The notes under the pieces: generated by a model
Told to the model about the DNA's origin: nothing
The model's database searches: none
What the model saw: the letters and a program-made list of their open reading frames with translations, nothing else
Assembly (NCBI RefSeq): GCF_000720185.1
Contig: NZ_JOIY01000018.1
Span: forward strand, 1-64,000
Direction of reading: 5' to 3'
Length of the DNA: 64,000 bases
DNA from: Streptomyces sp. NRRL S-340
Lineage (GTDB): Bacteria; Actinomycetota; Actinomycetes; Streptomycetales; Streptomycetaceae
Translations under genes and position numbers: made by a program
Shown here: positions 47,334 through 56,056 of the stretch, in pieces
Position numbering within the stretch: the stretch's first letter is position 1
Layout: each line of letters starts with the position of its first letter

Positions 47334-48113
47334 TCAACGCCCGCGCAGATGATGCCGCTTGCGCCAGGCGATTGCCGCGCCCGCCAGTGCCGGGGCGGCG
47401 ATACAGGCCATCGCGATCAGGAACGCCGGTGAGGTCGGCGTGGCGGCACGGGCCCCGGCGACCGCGTAGGCGGCGGTGTTCGGAACCGACCCGAGCGCTG
47501 TCGCGAGCAGGAACGCCGGCCAGCCCATGCGGGAGACGGCGGCGCAGTAGTTGGCCGCCCAGAACGGCACCCCCGGGAACAGCCGGGCCGCCATCATCGA
47601 ACGGAACCCGTGCCGGCTCAGCTGACCGTCCGCCGCCCTCAGCAACCTGCCGCGCAGCAGCGGCCGCAGCGCGTCCTGGCCCAGCACACGCCCCAGACCG
47701 AAGGCGATCCCGGCGCCGAGGACCGTACCGGCCAGCGCCGCCCCGAGCCCGAGCGCCGAGCCGAACAGCGCGCCCGCGGCGAGGTTCAGCAACGGACGCG
47801 GCACGAACGCCACCGTGCACAGGCCGTACGCCGCCGCGAACAGCAGGGCCGCCGCGAACCCGCCGAGCTGCGGCGGCCAGCCGTGCGCCAGCAGCCGCTG
47901 CGGCTGGAAGAGCAGCACGCACGCACCGGCCGCCGCGAGCAGCGCGAGCAGCAGGGACAGCCGTGCCCAGGGCGACAGCAGGACTCTGGCGCAGCGGTCG
48001 GACGCGGTGAGGGTGAGGGGCGCGGCCGTGAGGACGGCGGCGCCCGGCTCCGTGACGGTGGCCCGGGGAGAGGCCGTGGCGGTGCCCCCAGAGCGGTTGG
48101 TGGCATCGAGCAT
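47334..48113 (-). CDS. TVP38/TMEM64 (VTT domain) membrane protein
   Basis: 259 residues, six hydrophobic segments after a soluble N terminus of about 45. The VTT/SNARE-associated signature is present: FVPRPLLNLAAGALFGSALG, GTVLGAGIAFGLGR and RLFPGVPFWAANY. Members act as lipid scramblases or flippases; the DedA relatives in this fold recycle undecaprenyl phosphate, which would fit the uppP gene next door. ATG 48113 has TAATGT 6 nt upstream, again a leaderless layout. Confidence 0.86.
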   Translation of the reverse strand: MLDATNRSGGTATASPRATVTEPGAAVLTAAPLTLTASDRCARVLLSPWARLSLLLALLAAAGACVLLFQPQRLLAHGWPPQLGGFAAALLFAAAYGLCTVAFVPRPLLNLAAGALFGSALGLGAALAGTVLGAGIAFGLGRVLGQDALRPLLRGRLLRAADGQLSRHGFRSMMAARLFPGVPFWAANYCAAVSRMGWPAFLLATALGSVPNTAAYAVAGARAATPTSPAFLIAMACIAAPALAGAAIAWRKRHHLRGR

Positions 48114-48162
48114 CCGGTGACATTAACCGACAGGTGTGTCTGATCGCCGTATGGTTCGTCTC

Positions 48163-48885
48163 ATGAGGGTCACAGACGCGGGCATCCCGGCGGTGCCGGA
48201 CAGCGCTCTCGCCGACACCGTGCTGGAGCGGCTGACCACCGCCTACGCCGCCGCGGCCGACCCGCGACGGGCCCCCGCCCTGCGCGCCTACATGAAGGAC
48301 GTCGCCCCCTTCCTCGGTCTGACCGCACCCGTGCGCCGCGCCCTGTCCCGCACCGTCCTCGCCGGCACGCCCCGGCCCGGCGAGGCCGACTGCACGGCGA
48401 TCGCGCTGCGCTGCTGGGAACTGCCCGAGCGCGAGTACCAGTACTTCGCCGTCGACTACCTGCGCCTGCACGTGGGGCGTTGCTCCTCGGCGTTCCTGCC
48501 CGTGGCACGGCACCTGATCACCACCGTCCCCTGGTGGGACACCGTGGACCTGCTCGCGGCACACGTCGTCGGCCCGCTGGTCGCCGCCGATCCCCGGCTG
48601 GCGGCGGACATGGACGCCTGGATCGCGGACGAGGACCCGTGGGTCGCCCGCACCGCCCTGCTCCACCAGCTCCGCTACCGTCAACGCACCGACGCCGCAC
48701 GCCTGTTCGCCTACTGCGTGCGCCAGGCCGGGCACCCGGACTTCTTCGTGCGCAAGGCCATCGGGTGGTCGTTGCGGGAGTACGCCAAGACGGACCCGCA
48801 GGCCGTACGGGACTTCGTGGCCCGCGAACGGGGCCGGTTCGCGCCGCTGTCGGTGCGGGAGGCGCTGCGGAACATCGGCCCCTGA
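48163..48885 (+). CDS. AlkD-like DNA alkylation repair protein
   Basis: 240-residue all-helical HEAT-repeat protein of the AlkC/AlkD family. The WWDTVDLLA motif (124-132) carries the tryptophan and aspartates that bind alkylated bases in AlkD. It excises N3- and N7-alkylpurines without base flipping. ATG 48163 is chosen because TATGGT lies 7 nt before it; ATG 48151 and GTG 48136 give slightly longer forms. Confidence 0.88.
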   Translation: MRVTDAGIPAVPDSALADTVLERLTTAYAAAADPRRAPALRAYMKDVAPFLGLTAPVRRALSRTVLAGTPRPGEADCTAIALRCWELPEREYQYFAVDYLRLHVGRCSSAFLPVARHLITTVPWWDTVDLLAAHVVGPLVAADPRLAADMDAWIADEDPWVARTALLHQLRYRQRTDAARLFAYCVRQAGHPDFFVRKAIGWSLREYAKTDPQAVRDFVARERGRFAPLSVREALRNIGP

Positions 48886-48954
48886 ACGCCGCCGGTGTCC
48901 TGGCAGGCCCGAAAACCGTTCGACGCGCGGCCGCCCTTCGGCGATGATCGACCC

Positions 48955-49056
48955 ATGTTCCGGCACGCCTTCCTCCTCGCAGCATCCGCGGTCGCGGATG
49001 CTCCGAAGGCTGCTGTCCGGATCCTCGTCGCCGCAGTCGACGGCGCCCGAAGCTGA
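48955..49056 (+). CDS. Candidate 33-residue leader ORF before tuf3
   Basis: Starts [20 protein letters not shown] and ends with DGARS. GATGAT lies 6 nt before the ATG. Inside the frame is the hairpin GCATCCGCGGTCGCGGATGC (48982-49001, 9-bp stem, 2-nt loop). Its stop codon (49054-49056) runs into a second stem GACCCTCCCC / GGGGAGGGTC (49055-49064 and 49088-49097) with GTCC-GGC-GGAC inside. The layout suits attenuation control of tuf3. It could also be a chance frame, since codon bias is only moderate. Confidence 0.35.
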   Translation: MFRHAFLLAASAVADAPKAAVRILVAAVDGARS

Positions 49057-49151
49057 CCCTCCCCGGATCGTCCGGCGGACCCCGCAGGGGGAGGGTCGGC
49101 ACTCCTTCGGGGTCCCGCGTCACCTTCACCACCAGGCTTCGAGGTACAGCC

Positions 49152-50321
49152 ATGCCCAAGACGGCGTACGTACGCACCAAACCGCACCTGAACATCGGCA
49201 CGATGGGTCACGTCGACCACGGCAAGACCACCCTGACCGCCGCCATCACCAAGGTCCTAGCCGAGCGCGGCACCGGCACGTTCGTGCCCTTCGACCGCAT
49301 CGACCGGGCTCCGGAGGAGGCCGCCCGCGGCATCACCATCAACATCGCGCACGTCGAGTACGAGACCGACACCCGGCACTACGCGCACGTCGACATGCCC
49401 GGTCACGCCGACTACGTGAAGAACATGGTGACCGGCGCCGCTCAGCTCGACGGGGCGATCCTCGTGGTCTCCGCGCTCGACGGGATCATGCCGCAGACCG
49501 CCGAACACGTGCTGCTCGCCCGGCAGGTGGGCGTCGACCACATCGTCGTCGCGCTCAACAAGGCCGACGCGGGCGACGGCGAACTGACCGACCTCGTCGA
49601 GCTGGAGGTCCGCGACCTGCTCACCCGGCAGGGCTACCCCGGCGACGCGGTACCGGTCGTGCGGGTCTCCGGGCTGAGGGCGCTGGAGGGCGACCCCCGC
49701 TGGACGGCGTCGATCGAGGCGCTGCTCGACGCGGTGGACACCTATGTGCCGGTGCCCGAGCGGTACCTCGACGCGCCGTTCCTGCTGCCGGTGGAGAACG
49801 TGCTCACCATCACCGGCCGCGGCACCGTCGTCACCGGAGCCGTGGAACGGGGCAGGGTCCGCGTCGGCGACCGGGTCGAGGTGCTGGGCGCGGAGACCGA
49901 GACGGTGGTCACCGGCCTGGAGACGTTCGGCAAGCCGATGGAGGAGGCGCAGGCCGGGGACAACGTGGCGCTGCTGCTGCGCGGGGTCCCGCGCGACGCG
50001 GTCCGTCGCGGGCACGTCGTCGCGGCGCCCGGCAGTGTGCGGCCACGGCGGCGGTTCACGGCGCGGGTGTACGTGCTGTCGGCGCGCGAGGGCGGCCGGA
50101 CGACGCCGGTCGCGACGGGGTACCGGCCGCAGTTCTACATCCGCACCGCGGACGTGGTCGGCGACGTCGACCTCGGCGAGGCGGGGCTCGCGAGGCCCGG
50201 GGACACGGTCACCATGACGGTGGAACTGGGCCGCGAGGTGCCCCTGGAGCCCGGCCTGGGCTTCGCCGTCCGCGAGGGCGGCCGGACGGTGGGGGCGGGG
50301 ACCGTGACCGCCGTCGACTGA
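49152..50321 (+). CDS. tuf3: Elongation factor Tu, divergent stress-type copy (EF-Tu3)
   Basis: 389 residues, slightly shorter than normal EF-Tu (about 397). GTPase motifs are complete: GHVDHGKT (19-26), RGITI (59-63), DMPGH (81-85, normally DCPGH) and NKAD (136-139). Domains II and III follow ([35 protein letters not shown]). It contains no cysteine at all. In S. coelicolor tuf3 is a minor EF-Tu induced in the stringent response. The gene stands apart from rpsL-fusA-tuf, as expected for tuf3. ATG has GAGG about 8 nt before it. Confidence 0.93.
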   Translation: MPKTAYVRTKPHLNIGTMGHVDHGKTTLTAAITKVLAERGTGTFVPFDRIDRAPEEAARGITINIAHVEYETDTRHYAHVDMPGHADYVKNMVTGAAQLDGAILVVSALDGIMPQTAEHVLLARQVGVDHIVVALNKADAGDGELTDLVELEVRDLLTRQGYPGDAVPVVRVSGLRALEGDPRWTASIEALLDAVDTYVPVPERYLDAPFLLPVENVLTITGRGTVVTGAVERGRVRVGDRVEVLGAETETVVTGLETFGKPMEEAQAGDNVALLLRGVPRDAVRRGHVVAAPGSVRPRRRFTARVYVLSAREGGRTTPVATGYRPQFYIRTADVVGDVDLGEAGLARPGDTVTMTVELGREVPLEPGLGFAVREGGRTVGAGTVTAVD

Positions 50322-50325
50322 GCGG

Positions 50326-50366
50326 GGCCGGCAGCCGGCCGCCTCCCGGATCGACGGCTGCCGGCC
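50326..50366 (+). terminator. Hairpin terminator after tuf3
   Basis: Perfect 11-bp inverted repeat GGCCGGCAGCC / GGCTGCCGGCC with a 19-nt loop, 4 nt past the stop codon. Confidence 0.78.
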
Positions 50367-50514
50367 GTGACTCCCGGCCGGGACTTCCCGGACCGCGAGG
50401 TGCGGGTGCCGTGCCATCGGCGGTGGTCGGTGGCACGGCACCGCCGGTGCCCGCGTGCGTGCCCGCACGGCGCCTGCCTGTCCGGCGCGGGGACCGTCCC
50501 GGCACAATGGTGGA

Positions 50515-51360
50515 GTGACCGAGCCCATACCCGTGACCCGCGCCGTCGATCACGGGACCGCCAAACTGATGCCCGACGTCGACCGCGAGCGCGCGTGGCT
50601 GCTGACCGTGGACGGCGCGCCGCAGTCGTACGTCGATCTGGACGCGCCCACCCACCTGGAGTTCGAGTACGCGCGCAGGCTCGGGCACGTGCTGGACACC
50701 GTGGCGCGCGAGGGCCGTCCGCTGGACGTGCTGCACCTGGGCGGCGGCGCGCTCACGCTGCCCCGGTACGTGGCGGCGACCCGGCCCGGTTCACGCCAGG
50801 ACGTGGTCGAGGCCGACCGGGGCCTGCTGGAACTGGTCGTCGGACATCTCCCGCTGCCCCAGGGATCGGGCATCGGCCTGCACGCGGCCGATGCCCGCGC
50901 CTGGCTGGAAACCGCCCCGGCCGACGCGGCCGACGTGCTGATCGCCGACGTCTTCGGCGGCTCCCGGGTCCCGGCGCACCTGACCTCCCTCGCCTACGCG
51001 CGTCAGGCGGAGCGCGTGCTGCGGCCCGACGGCGTCTACCTGGCCAACCTCGCGGACGCCGCGCCCTTCGCGTTCCTGCGCTCCCAACTCGCCACGTTCG
51101 CCGCGGTGTTCGAGGAGATCGCGCTCATCGCCGAGCCGGGCGTGCTGCGGGGGCGCCGCTTCGGCAACGTGGTGCTGATCGCCTCGCACCGCCCGATCGA
51201 GACGGCCGCGCTGGCCCGGCGCACCGCCTCCGACACGTTCCCCGCCCGGGTGGAACACGGCGGCGCGCTGCGGGAGTTCGTCGGGGCCGTCCGGCCGGTG
51301 CGGGACGAGGACGCCGTGGCGTCGCCCGAGCCGCCGGGCGGGGCGTTCGGCATCGGCTGA
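50515..51360 (+). CDS. Spermidine synthase-like protein (fused, SAM-fold)
   Basis: 281 residues: LHLEFEYARRLGHVLDTV and LHLGGGALTLPRYVAATRPG match the SAM/dcSAM-binding part of spermidine synthases, and VLIADVFGGSRVPAHLTSLA the substrate region. The polyamine-site Asp/Tyr pattern is only partly kept, so it may transfer another group or be a non-polyamine methyltransferase-fold protein. CACAAT lies 6 nt before GTG 50515, indicating a leaderless transcript. No polyamine genes are adjacent. Confidence 0.78.
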   Translation: MTEPIPVTRAVDHGTAKLMPDVDRERAWLLTVDGAPQSYVDLDAPTHLEFEYARRLGHVLDTVAREGRPLDVLHLGGGALTLPRYVAATRPGSRQDVVEADRGLLELVVGHLPLPQGSGIGLHAADARAWLETAPADAADVLIADVFGGSRVPAHLTSLAYARQAERVLRPDGVYLANLADAAPFAFLRSQLATFAAVFEEIALIAEPGVLRGRRFGNVVLIASHRPIETAALARRTASDTFPARVEHGGALREFVGAVRPVRDEDAVASPEPPGGAFGIG

Positions 51361-51445
51361 ACGCCCCCCCGCGGCGCAGCAGCTGCCACTCGCAGCCGCT
51401 GTCACCCGCCGGTGCCGCTGCCGGTTCCCGTCGGCGCCGCCGCCG

Positions 51446-52516
51446 TCAGCCTCCGGTGGGCGTCCCGTGCAGGCGGACCGTGGCGAGGACCTTCATGACG
51501 GTCGCCTTGGGCACCTCGTCGCGGACGCCCTTCACGCCGTAGAAGTTCCACGACACGAAGTCGCCGGCGGAGTTCTTGAAGCCGAAGGTGAGCGCCTTGC
51601 CGTCGGTCGCGCACTTGCCCTTCATCGGCGTCTTCGTCGACTGGGCCCAGGCGATGCTGCCCTGGATGCCCGAGGTGGTCTTGAAGGGCTGGGCCTTCTT
51701 GTCGAAGGAGATGCTCTTCTTGTCGGGCTGGGTGAAACCGCCGTACACCCACCACGGCACCGTGTTCACCGCGACCTCGTCGGTGTTCTTCGCGCCGTCG
51801 GCGCCCTTGACGCCCATGGTGGCCAGGGACGTGTTCTCGGTGCGGCCGTCCTTGTCGTCGTCGGACGTGCACCACTTCGACTTGTCCTGGGCGAGCCCGG
51901 ACATGACCGCGAGCAGCTTGCCGGTCTTGTGGTCCTCGAAACTGACGCCGATACCGGGCGGCTTGACCTCCCAGTCCGCGGGCACGTCGAAGGCGACGCC
52001 CCACTTGGGATTGACGACGACCTTCCACCCGGCGATCTGCGGCTTCTCGGTCTCGTTGCCGCGGGGGTTGTCGTCCGGGGCGGCGCCGGAGGAACCGGTG
52101 CCGGTGGAGGCGGACGCCGACGCGGTCGCGGACACCGACGGGGTCGCGCCGGAGTCCTTGGCACCGCCGTTCGCCGTGTCGTCCTTCTTCCCGCCGAGCA
52201 CCAGGAAGCCGGTCACACCGGCGGCCACCACCACGGCCGCCGCCGCGACGATCGCGACGAGCTTCGTCCGGTTGCCGCCGCCACCGCCGTTCCCGCCGCC
52301 ACCGCCGGCCGGCGGCTGCGGCATGCCGGGAGGCACCGGCGCGCCCCACTGCGGCTGCTGCGGAGGCTGGGCCGGCTGCTGGGCGTACGGGTTGGGCTGC
52401 TGGTAGCCGGGCTGCTGATACGGATTCGGCTGCTGGTACCCCGGCTGCTGGTACGGGTTGTTCTGCGGGTCCTGCGGGTTCTGCTCGCCCCCGGGCGGCT
52501 GCTGTCCTGGCCACAT
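51446..52516 (-). CDS. Membrane-anchored protein with Pro/Gln repeats (DUF8017-like)
   Basis: 356 residues. An N-terminal cytoplasmic tail contains repeated NPYQQPGYQQP units, followed by a Gly stretch, one transmembrane helix (VAIVAAAAVVVAAGVTGFLV, about residues 86-105), a Ser/Thr/Ala linker and an extracellular beta-rich domain (NPKWGVAFDVPADWEVKPPG ... WCTSDDD ... GKCATDGKALTFGFKNSAGD) with two cysteines. Many Streptomyces proteins share this topology; role unknown, possibly envelope sensing. TAGGGT lies 8 nt upstream of ATG 52516. Confidence 0.78.
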   Translation of the reverse strand: MWPGQQPPGGEQNPQDPQNNPYQQPGYQQPNPYQQPGYQQPNPYAQQPAQPPQQPQWGAPVPPGMPQPPAGGGGGNGGGGGNRTKLVAIVAAAAVVVAAGVTGFLVLGGKKDDTANGGAKDSGATPSVSATASASASTGTGSSGAAPDDNPRGNETEKPQIAGWKVVVNPKWGVAFDVPADWEVKPPGIGVSFEDHKTGKLLAVMSGLAQDKSKWCTSDDDKDGRTENTSLATMGVKGADGAKNTDEVAVNTVPWWVYGGFTQPDKKSISFDKKAQPFKTTSGIQGSIAWAQSTKTPMKGKCATDGKALTFGFKNSAGDFVSWNFYGVKGVRDEVPKATVMKVLATVRLHGTPTGG

Positions 52517-52645
52517 GAGCAGTAACCCTAGGGCTCCGGGGACACGATTCGGTCACCGGGCCTTGTCAGGGACGTACCGGAAAGTGGAGGGGAGGGGCAC
52601 CGTCCGGTCTGGTCAGCGCGGGCTACTCGTGAGTAACCTTCGGCC

Positions 52646-53098
52646 ATGAACGCAGATCAGATGTCGATCGGCGAGCTGCTCGCCGCCACGGTGCCGATGG
52701 TGCGCACCCTGAACCTCGAGTACCTGGAGACCACGCCGGAGCGGGCCGTGCTCGCCCTGCCGGACCAGGAGGAGTACCGCAACCACGTCGGAGGCCCGCA
52801 CGCCGGCGCCATGTTCACGCTGGGGGAGTCGGCCAGCGGTGCGATCGTGCTGGCCGCCTTCGGTGACCAGCTCGCGAGGGCGGTGCCGCTGCCGGTGGAC
52901 GCCCGGATCGCCTTCAAGAAGATTGCCCTCGGCCCGGTCCGGGCCACCGCGACCCTCGGCCGTCCCGCCGCCGAGGTCGTCGCCGAACTCGACGAGGGCA
53001 AGCGCCCCGAGTTCCCGGTGACCGTCGAGATCCAGCGCGAGGACGGCGCCGTCACCACCGAGATGACGGTCGTCTGGACCCTCCGCCCCAACAACTGA
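52646..53098 (+). CDS. Hotdog-fold thioesterase-like protein (DUF4442 type)
   Basis: 150 residues with the hotdog fold: EEYRNHVGGPHAGAMFTLGE is the central helix with its HAGAMFTLGE signature, and ARIAFKKIALGPVRATATLG the following strands. It probably hydrolyses or binds acyl-CoA or acyl-ACP thioesters. TAACCT ends 6 nt before the ATG, again the leaderless geometry. It is followed by a terminator-like hairpin. Confidence 0.85.
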   Translation: MNADQMSIGELLAATVPMVRTLNLEYLETTPERAVLALPDQEEYRNHVGGPHAGAMFTLGESASGAIVLAAFGDQLARAVPLPVDARIAFKKIALGPVRATATLGRPAAEVVAELDEGKRPEFPVTVEIQREDGAVTTEMTVVWTLRPNN

Positions 53099-53447
53099 CG
53101 GCCGGCCAGGGCGGAGGACGGGCGCGGGGCCGGGGCGGAAGCCGGCCCGTGGCCGGGGGCGGGCCGGACTGGTGCCAGGCGCTGGGGCGGCGGCGGGCTC
53201 CAGCGGCGGAGTCTCATGGGCCGGCAGACGCCGGCTCCTCCCCTCGCTGACCTTGAAGATCACCGCCCCGGCCCCGCCACCGGCCTTCGCCCAGGGCCCA
53301 GGCCGCGCTTGCCCGGTTCCCCGGCTCCGGCGTCGACGGCGCTCGTGGCACGCCGGAAGAGTGAGCCGACCCGGTACGCTTCCTGGGGGGCGCGCCTTCG
53401 CGGCGCCTTCCGTGAACGCACGGACGCGAATCGGGGAGGAACCGGCG
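53099..53447. other. Intergenic region of about 350 nt
   Basis: After the hairpin at 53142-53167 there is no supported gene. TACGCT (53375-53380) may be the -10 box for the DedA gene, without clear -35. GGGGAGGA at 53434-53441 is the DedA ribosome-binding site. Confidence 0.45.
53142..53167 (+). terminator. Short GC hairpin
   Basis: CCGGCCCG / CGGGCCGG, 8-bp perfect stem with a 10-nt loop, 44 nt after the thioesterase stop. Confidence 0.5.
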
Positions 53448-54104
53448 GTGCACGTCCAGGATTGGCTCGACACGGTGCCTTCAGCCGCTGTCTACGCGGT
53501 GGTGGCACTGGTCATCGGAGTGGAGAGCCTGGGCATTCCGCTGCCCGGCGAGATCGTCCTGGTCTCCGCCGCGCTGCTGTCCTCCCAGCATTCGGGCATC
53601 AACCCCGTCGTGCTCGGCGCGTGCGCCACCGCGGGCGCGGTGATCGGTGACTCCATCGGGTACGCCATCGGCCGCAAGGGCGGCAGGCCACTGCTCGCCT
53701 GGCTCGGCGACAAGTTCCCCAGGCACTTCAGCGAGGGTCATGTCGCCACGGCCGAACGGTCCTTCCAGAAGTGGGGCATGTGGGCGGTCTTCTTCGGCCG
53801 CTTCGTCGCCCTGCTGCGCATCTTCGCGGGCCCGCTCGCGGGCGTGCTGCACATGCCGTACTGGAAGTTCCTGATCGCCAACGTCCTCGGCGGCATCTGC
53901 TGGGCGGGCGGCACCACGGCCGCGATCTACTACATCGGGGTCGTCGCCGAGTCCTGGCTGAAGAAGTTCTCCTGGCTCGGCCTGGTGGCGGCCGTGCTGA
54001 TCGGCCTCGTGTCGTTCCTGGTGATCAAGCGCAAGGCCAAGAAGGCGCAGGTCGCCCACCAGCAGGAGACCGAGGCGGCGGAGCCGGTCGCGGCCGGCGA
54101 GTAA
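53448..54104 (+). CDS. DedA-family membrane protein
   Basis: 218 residues, five to six helices. DedA hallmarks: ESLGIPLPGEIVLVSAALLS near the N terminus, GDSIGYAIGRKGGRPLL and FFGRFVALLRIFAGPLAGVL with the essential arginines. The family includes the undecaprenyl-phosphate flippase UptA. With uppP and the VTT protein 6 kb upstream, this is the third gene in the window linked to lipid-carrier recycling. GTG 53448 has GGGGAGGA 7 nt upstream. The C terminus is Lys/Glu rich and cytoplasmic. Confidence 0.9.
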   Translation: MHVQDWLDTVPSAAVYAVVALVIGVESLGIPLPGEIVLVSAALLSSQHSGINPVVLGACATAGAVIGDSIGYAIGRKGGRPLLAWLGDKFPRHFSEGHVATAERSFQKWGMWAVFFGRFVALLRIFAGPLAGVLHMPYWKFLIANVLGGICWAGGTTAAIYYIGVVAESWLKKFSWLGLVAAVLIGLVSFLVIKRKAKKAQVAHQQETEAAEPVAAGE

Positions 54105-54403
54105 CGCCGCCGCGCGCCCGCCCGGGGCGCACGCGGCCGCGCGTTCCCCCGCTGGACCGGCCTGGCACCGGCCCCGTCCGGCGGGCGGCCCCTCGGACCG
54201 TCCCCGGCGGGCCGGTCACCTGCCGTCCTTCTGCGGGCCGGTCCGCTGCCGGTCCTCGTCCGGCGGGTCGCCCGCTTGCCGTCCCTCCGCGGGCCGGTCT
54301 TCCGGCGTCCGCCGACGGATCGGCCCGCCGTCGGTCCCCGGCGGGACGGTCCGCTGTCCGTTTCCCGCGGTCGGCCCGCTACAGGCTCCCCGAGACCGGT
54401 CCG
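54105..54403. repeat. Degenerate GC-rich repeat region
   Basis: About 300 nt between convergent genes made of irregular copies of GCGGGCCGGTCCGCTGCCGG and CTTGCCGTCC/CTGCCGTCC elements spaced roughly 45-60 nt. No gene. Alternating GGTCC and GGACC stretches can fold into several hairpins, so it may act as terminator. Confidence 0.5.
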
Positions 54404-54961
54404 CTAGCGGTTCCCGGTCGGCGGGTGCTCCTGCGCGTGGACGTCGCGGTGCGCCCCGGCCAGTTCCGCGTACATCGTGCCGTTGAGCGTGATCCCCTGC
54501 CGTTCCTCCTCGGTGAGTTCCCGCCTGACCTTGGCCGGCACGCCCGCGACCAGCGATCCCGGCGGTACCCGCATGCCCTGCGGCACCAGAGCCTGCGCGG
54601 CCACCAGCGATCCCGCCCCGATCACCGCCCCGTTCAGCACCGTCGCGCCCATCCCGACCAGGCAGTCGTCCTCGACCGTGGCGCCGTGCACCACGGCGTT
54701 GTGGCCGATGGAGACGCGCTCACCGACGCTGACGGGGAAACCCGGGTCGGCGTGCAGCGTGCAGTTGTCCTGCACATTGCTGTGCGCGCCGACGGAGATC
54801 CGTTCCACGTCACCGCGCAGCACCGCGCCGTACCAGACGCTCGCGCCCGAGCCGAGCGTCACCTCACCGATCACCGTCGCGGTGGGGGCCACGAACGCCT
54901 CCGCGTCCACCCGCGGCTCCCGCCCGCCGATGCCCGTGATCAGCGCCTTCTGCGTCGTCAT
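54404..54961 (-). CDS. Gamma-class carbonic anhydrase-like protein
   Basis: 185 residues, left-handed beta-helix with hexapeptide repeats. The three zinc ligands of gamma carbonic anhydrases align as His70 (NCTLHAD), His87 (IGHNAVV) and His92 (VVHGA). Arg and Gln of the active site (VQDNC) are also kept. It may interconvert CO2 and bicarbonate or belong to the catalytically uncertain CaiE/PaaY group. ATG 54961 follows GGAAGGCAGG. Confidence 0.88.
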   Translation of the reverse strand: MTTQKALITGIGGREPRVDAEAFVAPTATVIGEVTLGSGASVWYGAVLRGDVERISVGAHSNVQDNCTLHADPGFPVSVGERVSIGHNAVVHGATVEDDCLVGMGATVLNGAVIGAGSLVAAQALVPQGMRVPPGSLVAGVPAKVRRELTEEERQGITLNGTMYAELAGAHRDVHAQEHPPTGNR

Positions 54962-55091
54962 CGTCCTGCCTTCCCCTGCCGTCCGCGGCCTCGTCCGGGC
55001 CCGATACCACGGCACCGTACGTCATCCGGTGGGGTGAAGATCACAGGTGTCCGGCCGGATGGGGGCACCAGGGGCTGAGTACGGTGAGCGG

Positions 55092-55886
55092 GTGCCTCAG
55101 CGCAAGAACACGTTCTCGTCCCGGTCCTCCTCATGGTCGCGCCGCCTCGCGCAGCGCGCCGTCCACGCGGGCTGGGCCTGGGTGCAGCGCACGGGTTCCG
55201 TCACGGCGGAACACCCCGGGCGGCTGCGCTTCGGTGCGATGGGAACAGGTACCAGACTGGCCTTCCCGCTCGGTACGGTCTTCGGCGAACCCTGGATCCA
55301 CCTCGGCGCCCACTGCATCATCGGCGAGCAGGTCACCCTGACCGCCGGGCTGATGCCCGACCTCGATCTCGGGCCGGACCCGATCCTGCGCATCGGCGAC
55401 GGTGTCGTCCTCGGGCGCGGCAGCCACGTCATCGCGGACACCACCGTCACCATCGGCAGCGACTGCTACTTCGGTCCCTACGTCTACGTCACCTCCACCA
55501 ACCACTCCTACGACGACCCGCACCAGCCCATCGGCAAGCAGTGGCCGCGGATGGAGCCGGTACGGATCGGCCCGGGATGCTGGATCGGCACCGGTGCGGT
55601 CGTGCTGCCGGGCGCCAGGATCGGGCGGAACGTGGTGGTCGCCGCCGGTGCGGTCGTCCGCGGTGAGGTGCCCGACCACGCGGTGGTGGCCGGGGCGCCC
55701 GCCAGGGTCGTACGACGCTGGACGCCCGACGAGGGCTGGCAGCCGCCGCTGCGGACCCCGGCGCCGGTGCCGCTGCCGGACGGCATCACTCCGGAACAAC
55801 TGCGGGCGCTCGCGGAACTGACCGAGGACGGCACGGGGCAGAACGGCCCCGGACAGAGAGTTCCTGAGCAGAACGCCCCTGAGTAG
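55092..55886 (+). CDS. Hexapeptide-repeat acyltransferase
   Basis: 264 residues, left-handed beta-helix acyltransferase of the LbH/WbbJ type (HLGAHCIIGEQVTLTAGLMP, GRGSHVIADTTVTIGSD, NHSYDDPHQPIGKQ, IGTGAVVLPGARIGRN). The His in TSTNHSYDDP is the probable catalytic base. Substrates are usually sugars of polysaccharides, acetylated from acetyl-CoA. The C terminus has a Gln/Pro/Gly tail with three similar units (GQNGPG, GQRVPE, QNAPE). GTG 55092 lies 6 nt after TACGGT, so it is probably leaderless. Confidence 0.83.
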   Translation: MPQRKNTFSSRSSSWSRRLAQRAVHAGWAWVQRTGSVTAEHPGRLRFGAMGTGTRLAFPLGTVFGEPWIHLGAHCIIGEQVTLTAGLMPDLDLGPDPILRIGDGVVLGRGSHVIADTTVTIGSDCYFGPYVYVTSTNHSYDDPHQPIGKQWPRMEPVRIGPGCWIGTGAVVLPGARIGRNVVVAAGAVVRGEVPDHAVVAGAPARVVRRWTPDEGWQPPLRTPAPVPLPDGITPEQLRALAELTEDGTGQNGPGQRVPEQNAPE

Positions 55887-56056
55887 GACAGCAGCCCCGA
55901 GGGGAGCAGGGCGGCGGAACGGCGGCCAGGAAAGCGGAAGGCGGTACGGCGCAGGCGGGCAGCCCGGGGCGGAAGGCCGGTCGAGCGGGCGCGGCGCCCC
56001 CGGCCACCGGTGCGCGGACCGAGGGCCGGCAGCCGGGCGGCGGTGACTCCTGTCCC

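Noticed and set aside
54105..54403. Possible small gene in the repeat region before the carbonic anhydrase gene
   Set aside because: Frames exist in several phases with equal lack of codon-position bias; the repeats explain the open frames.
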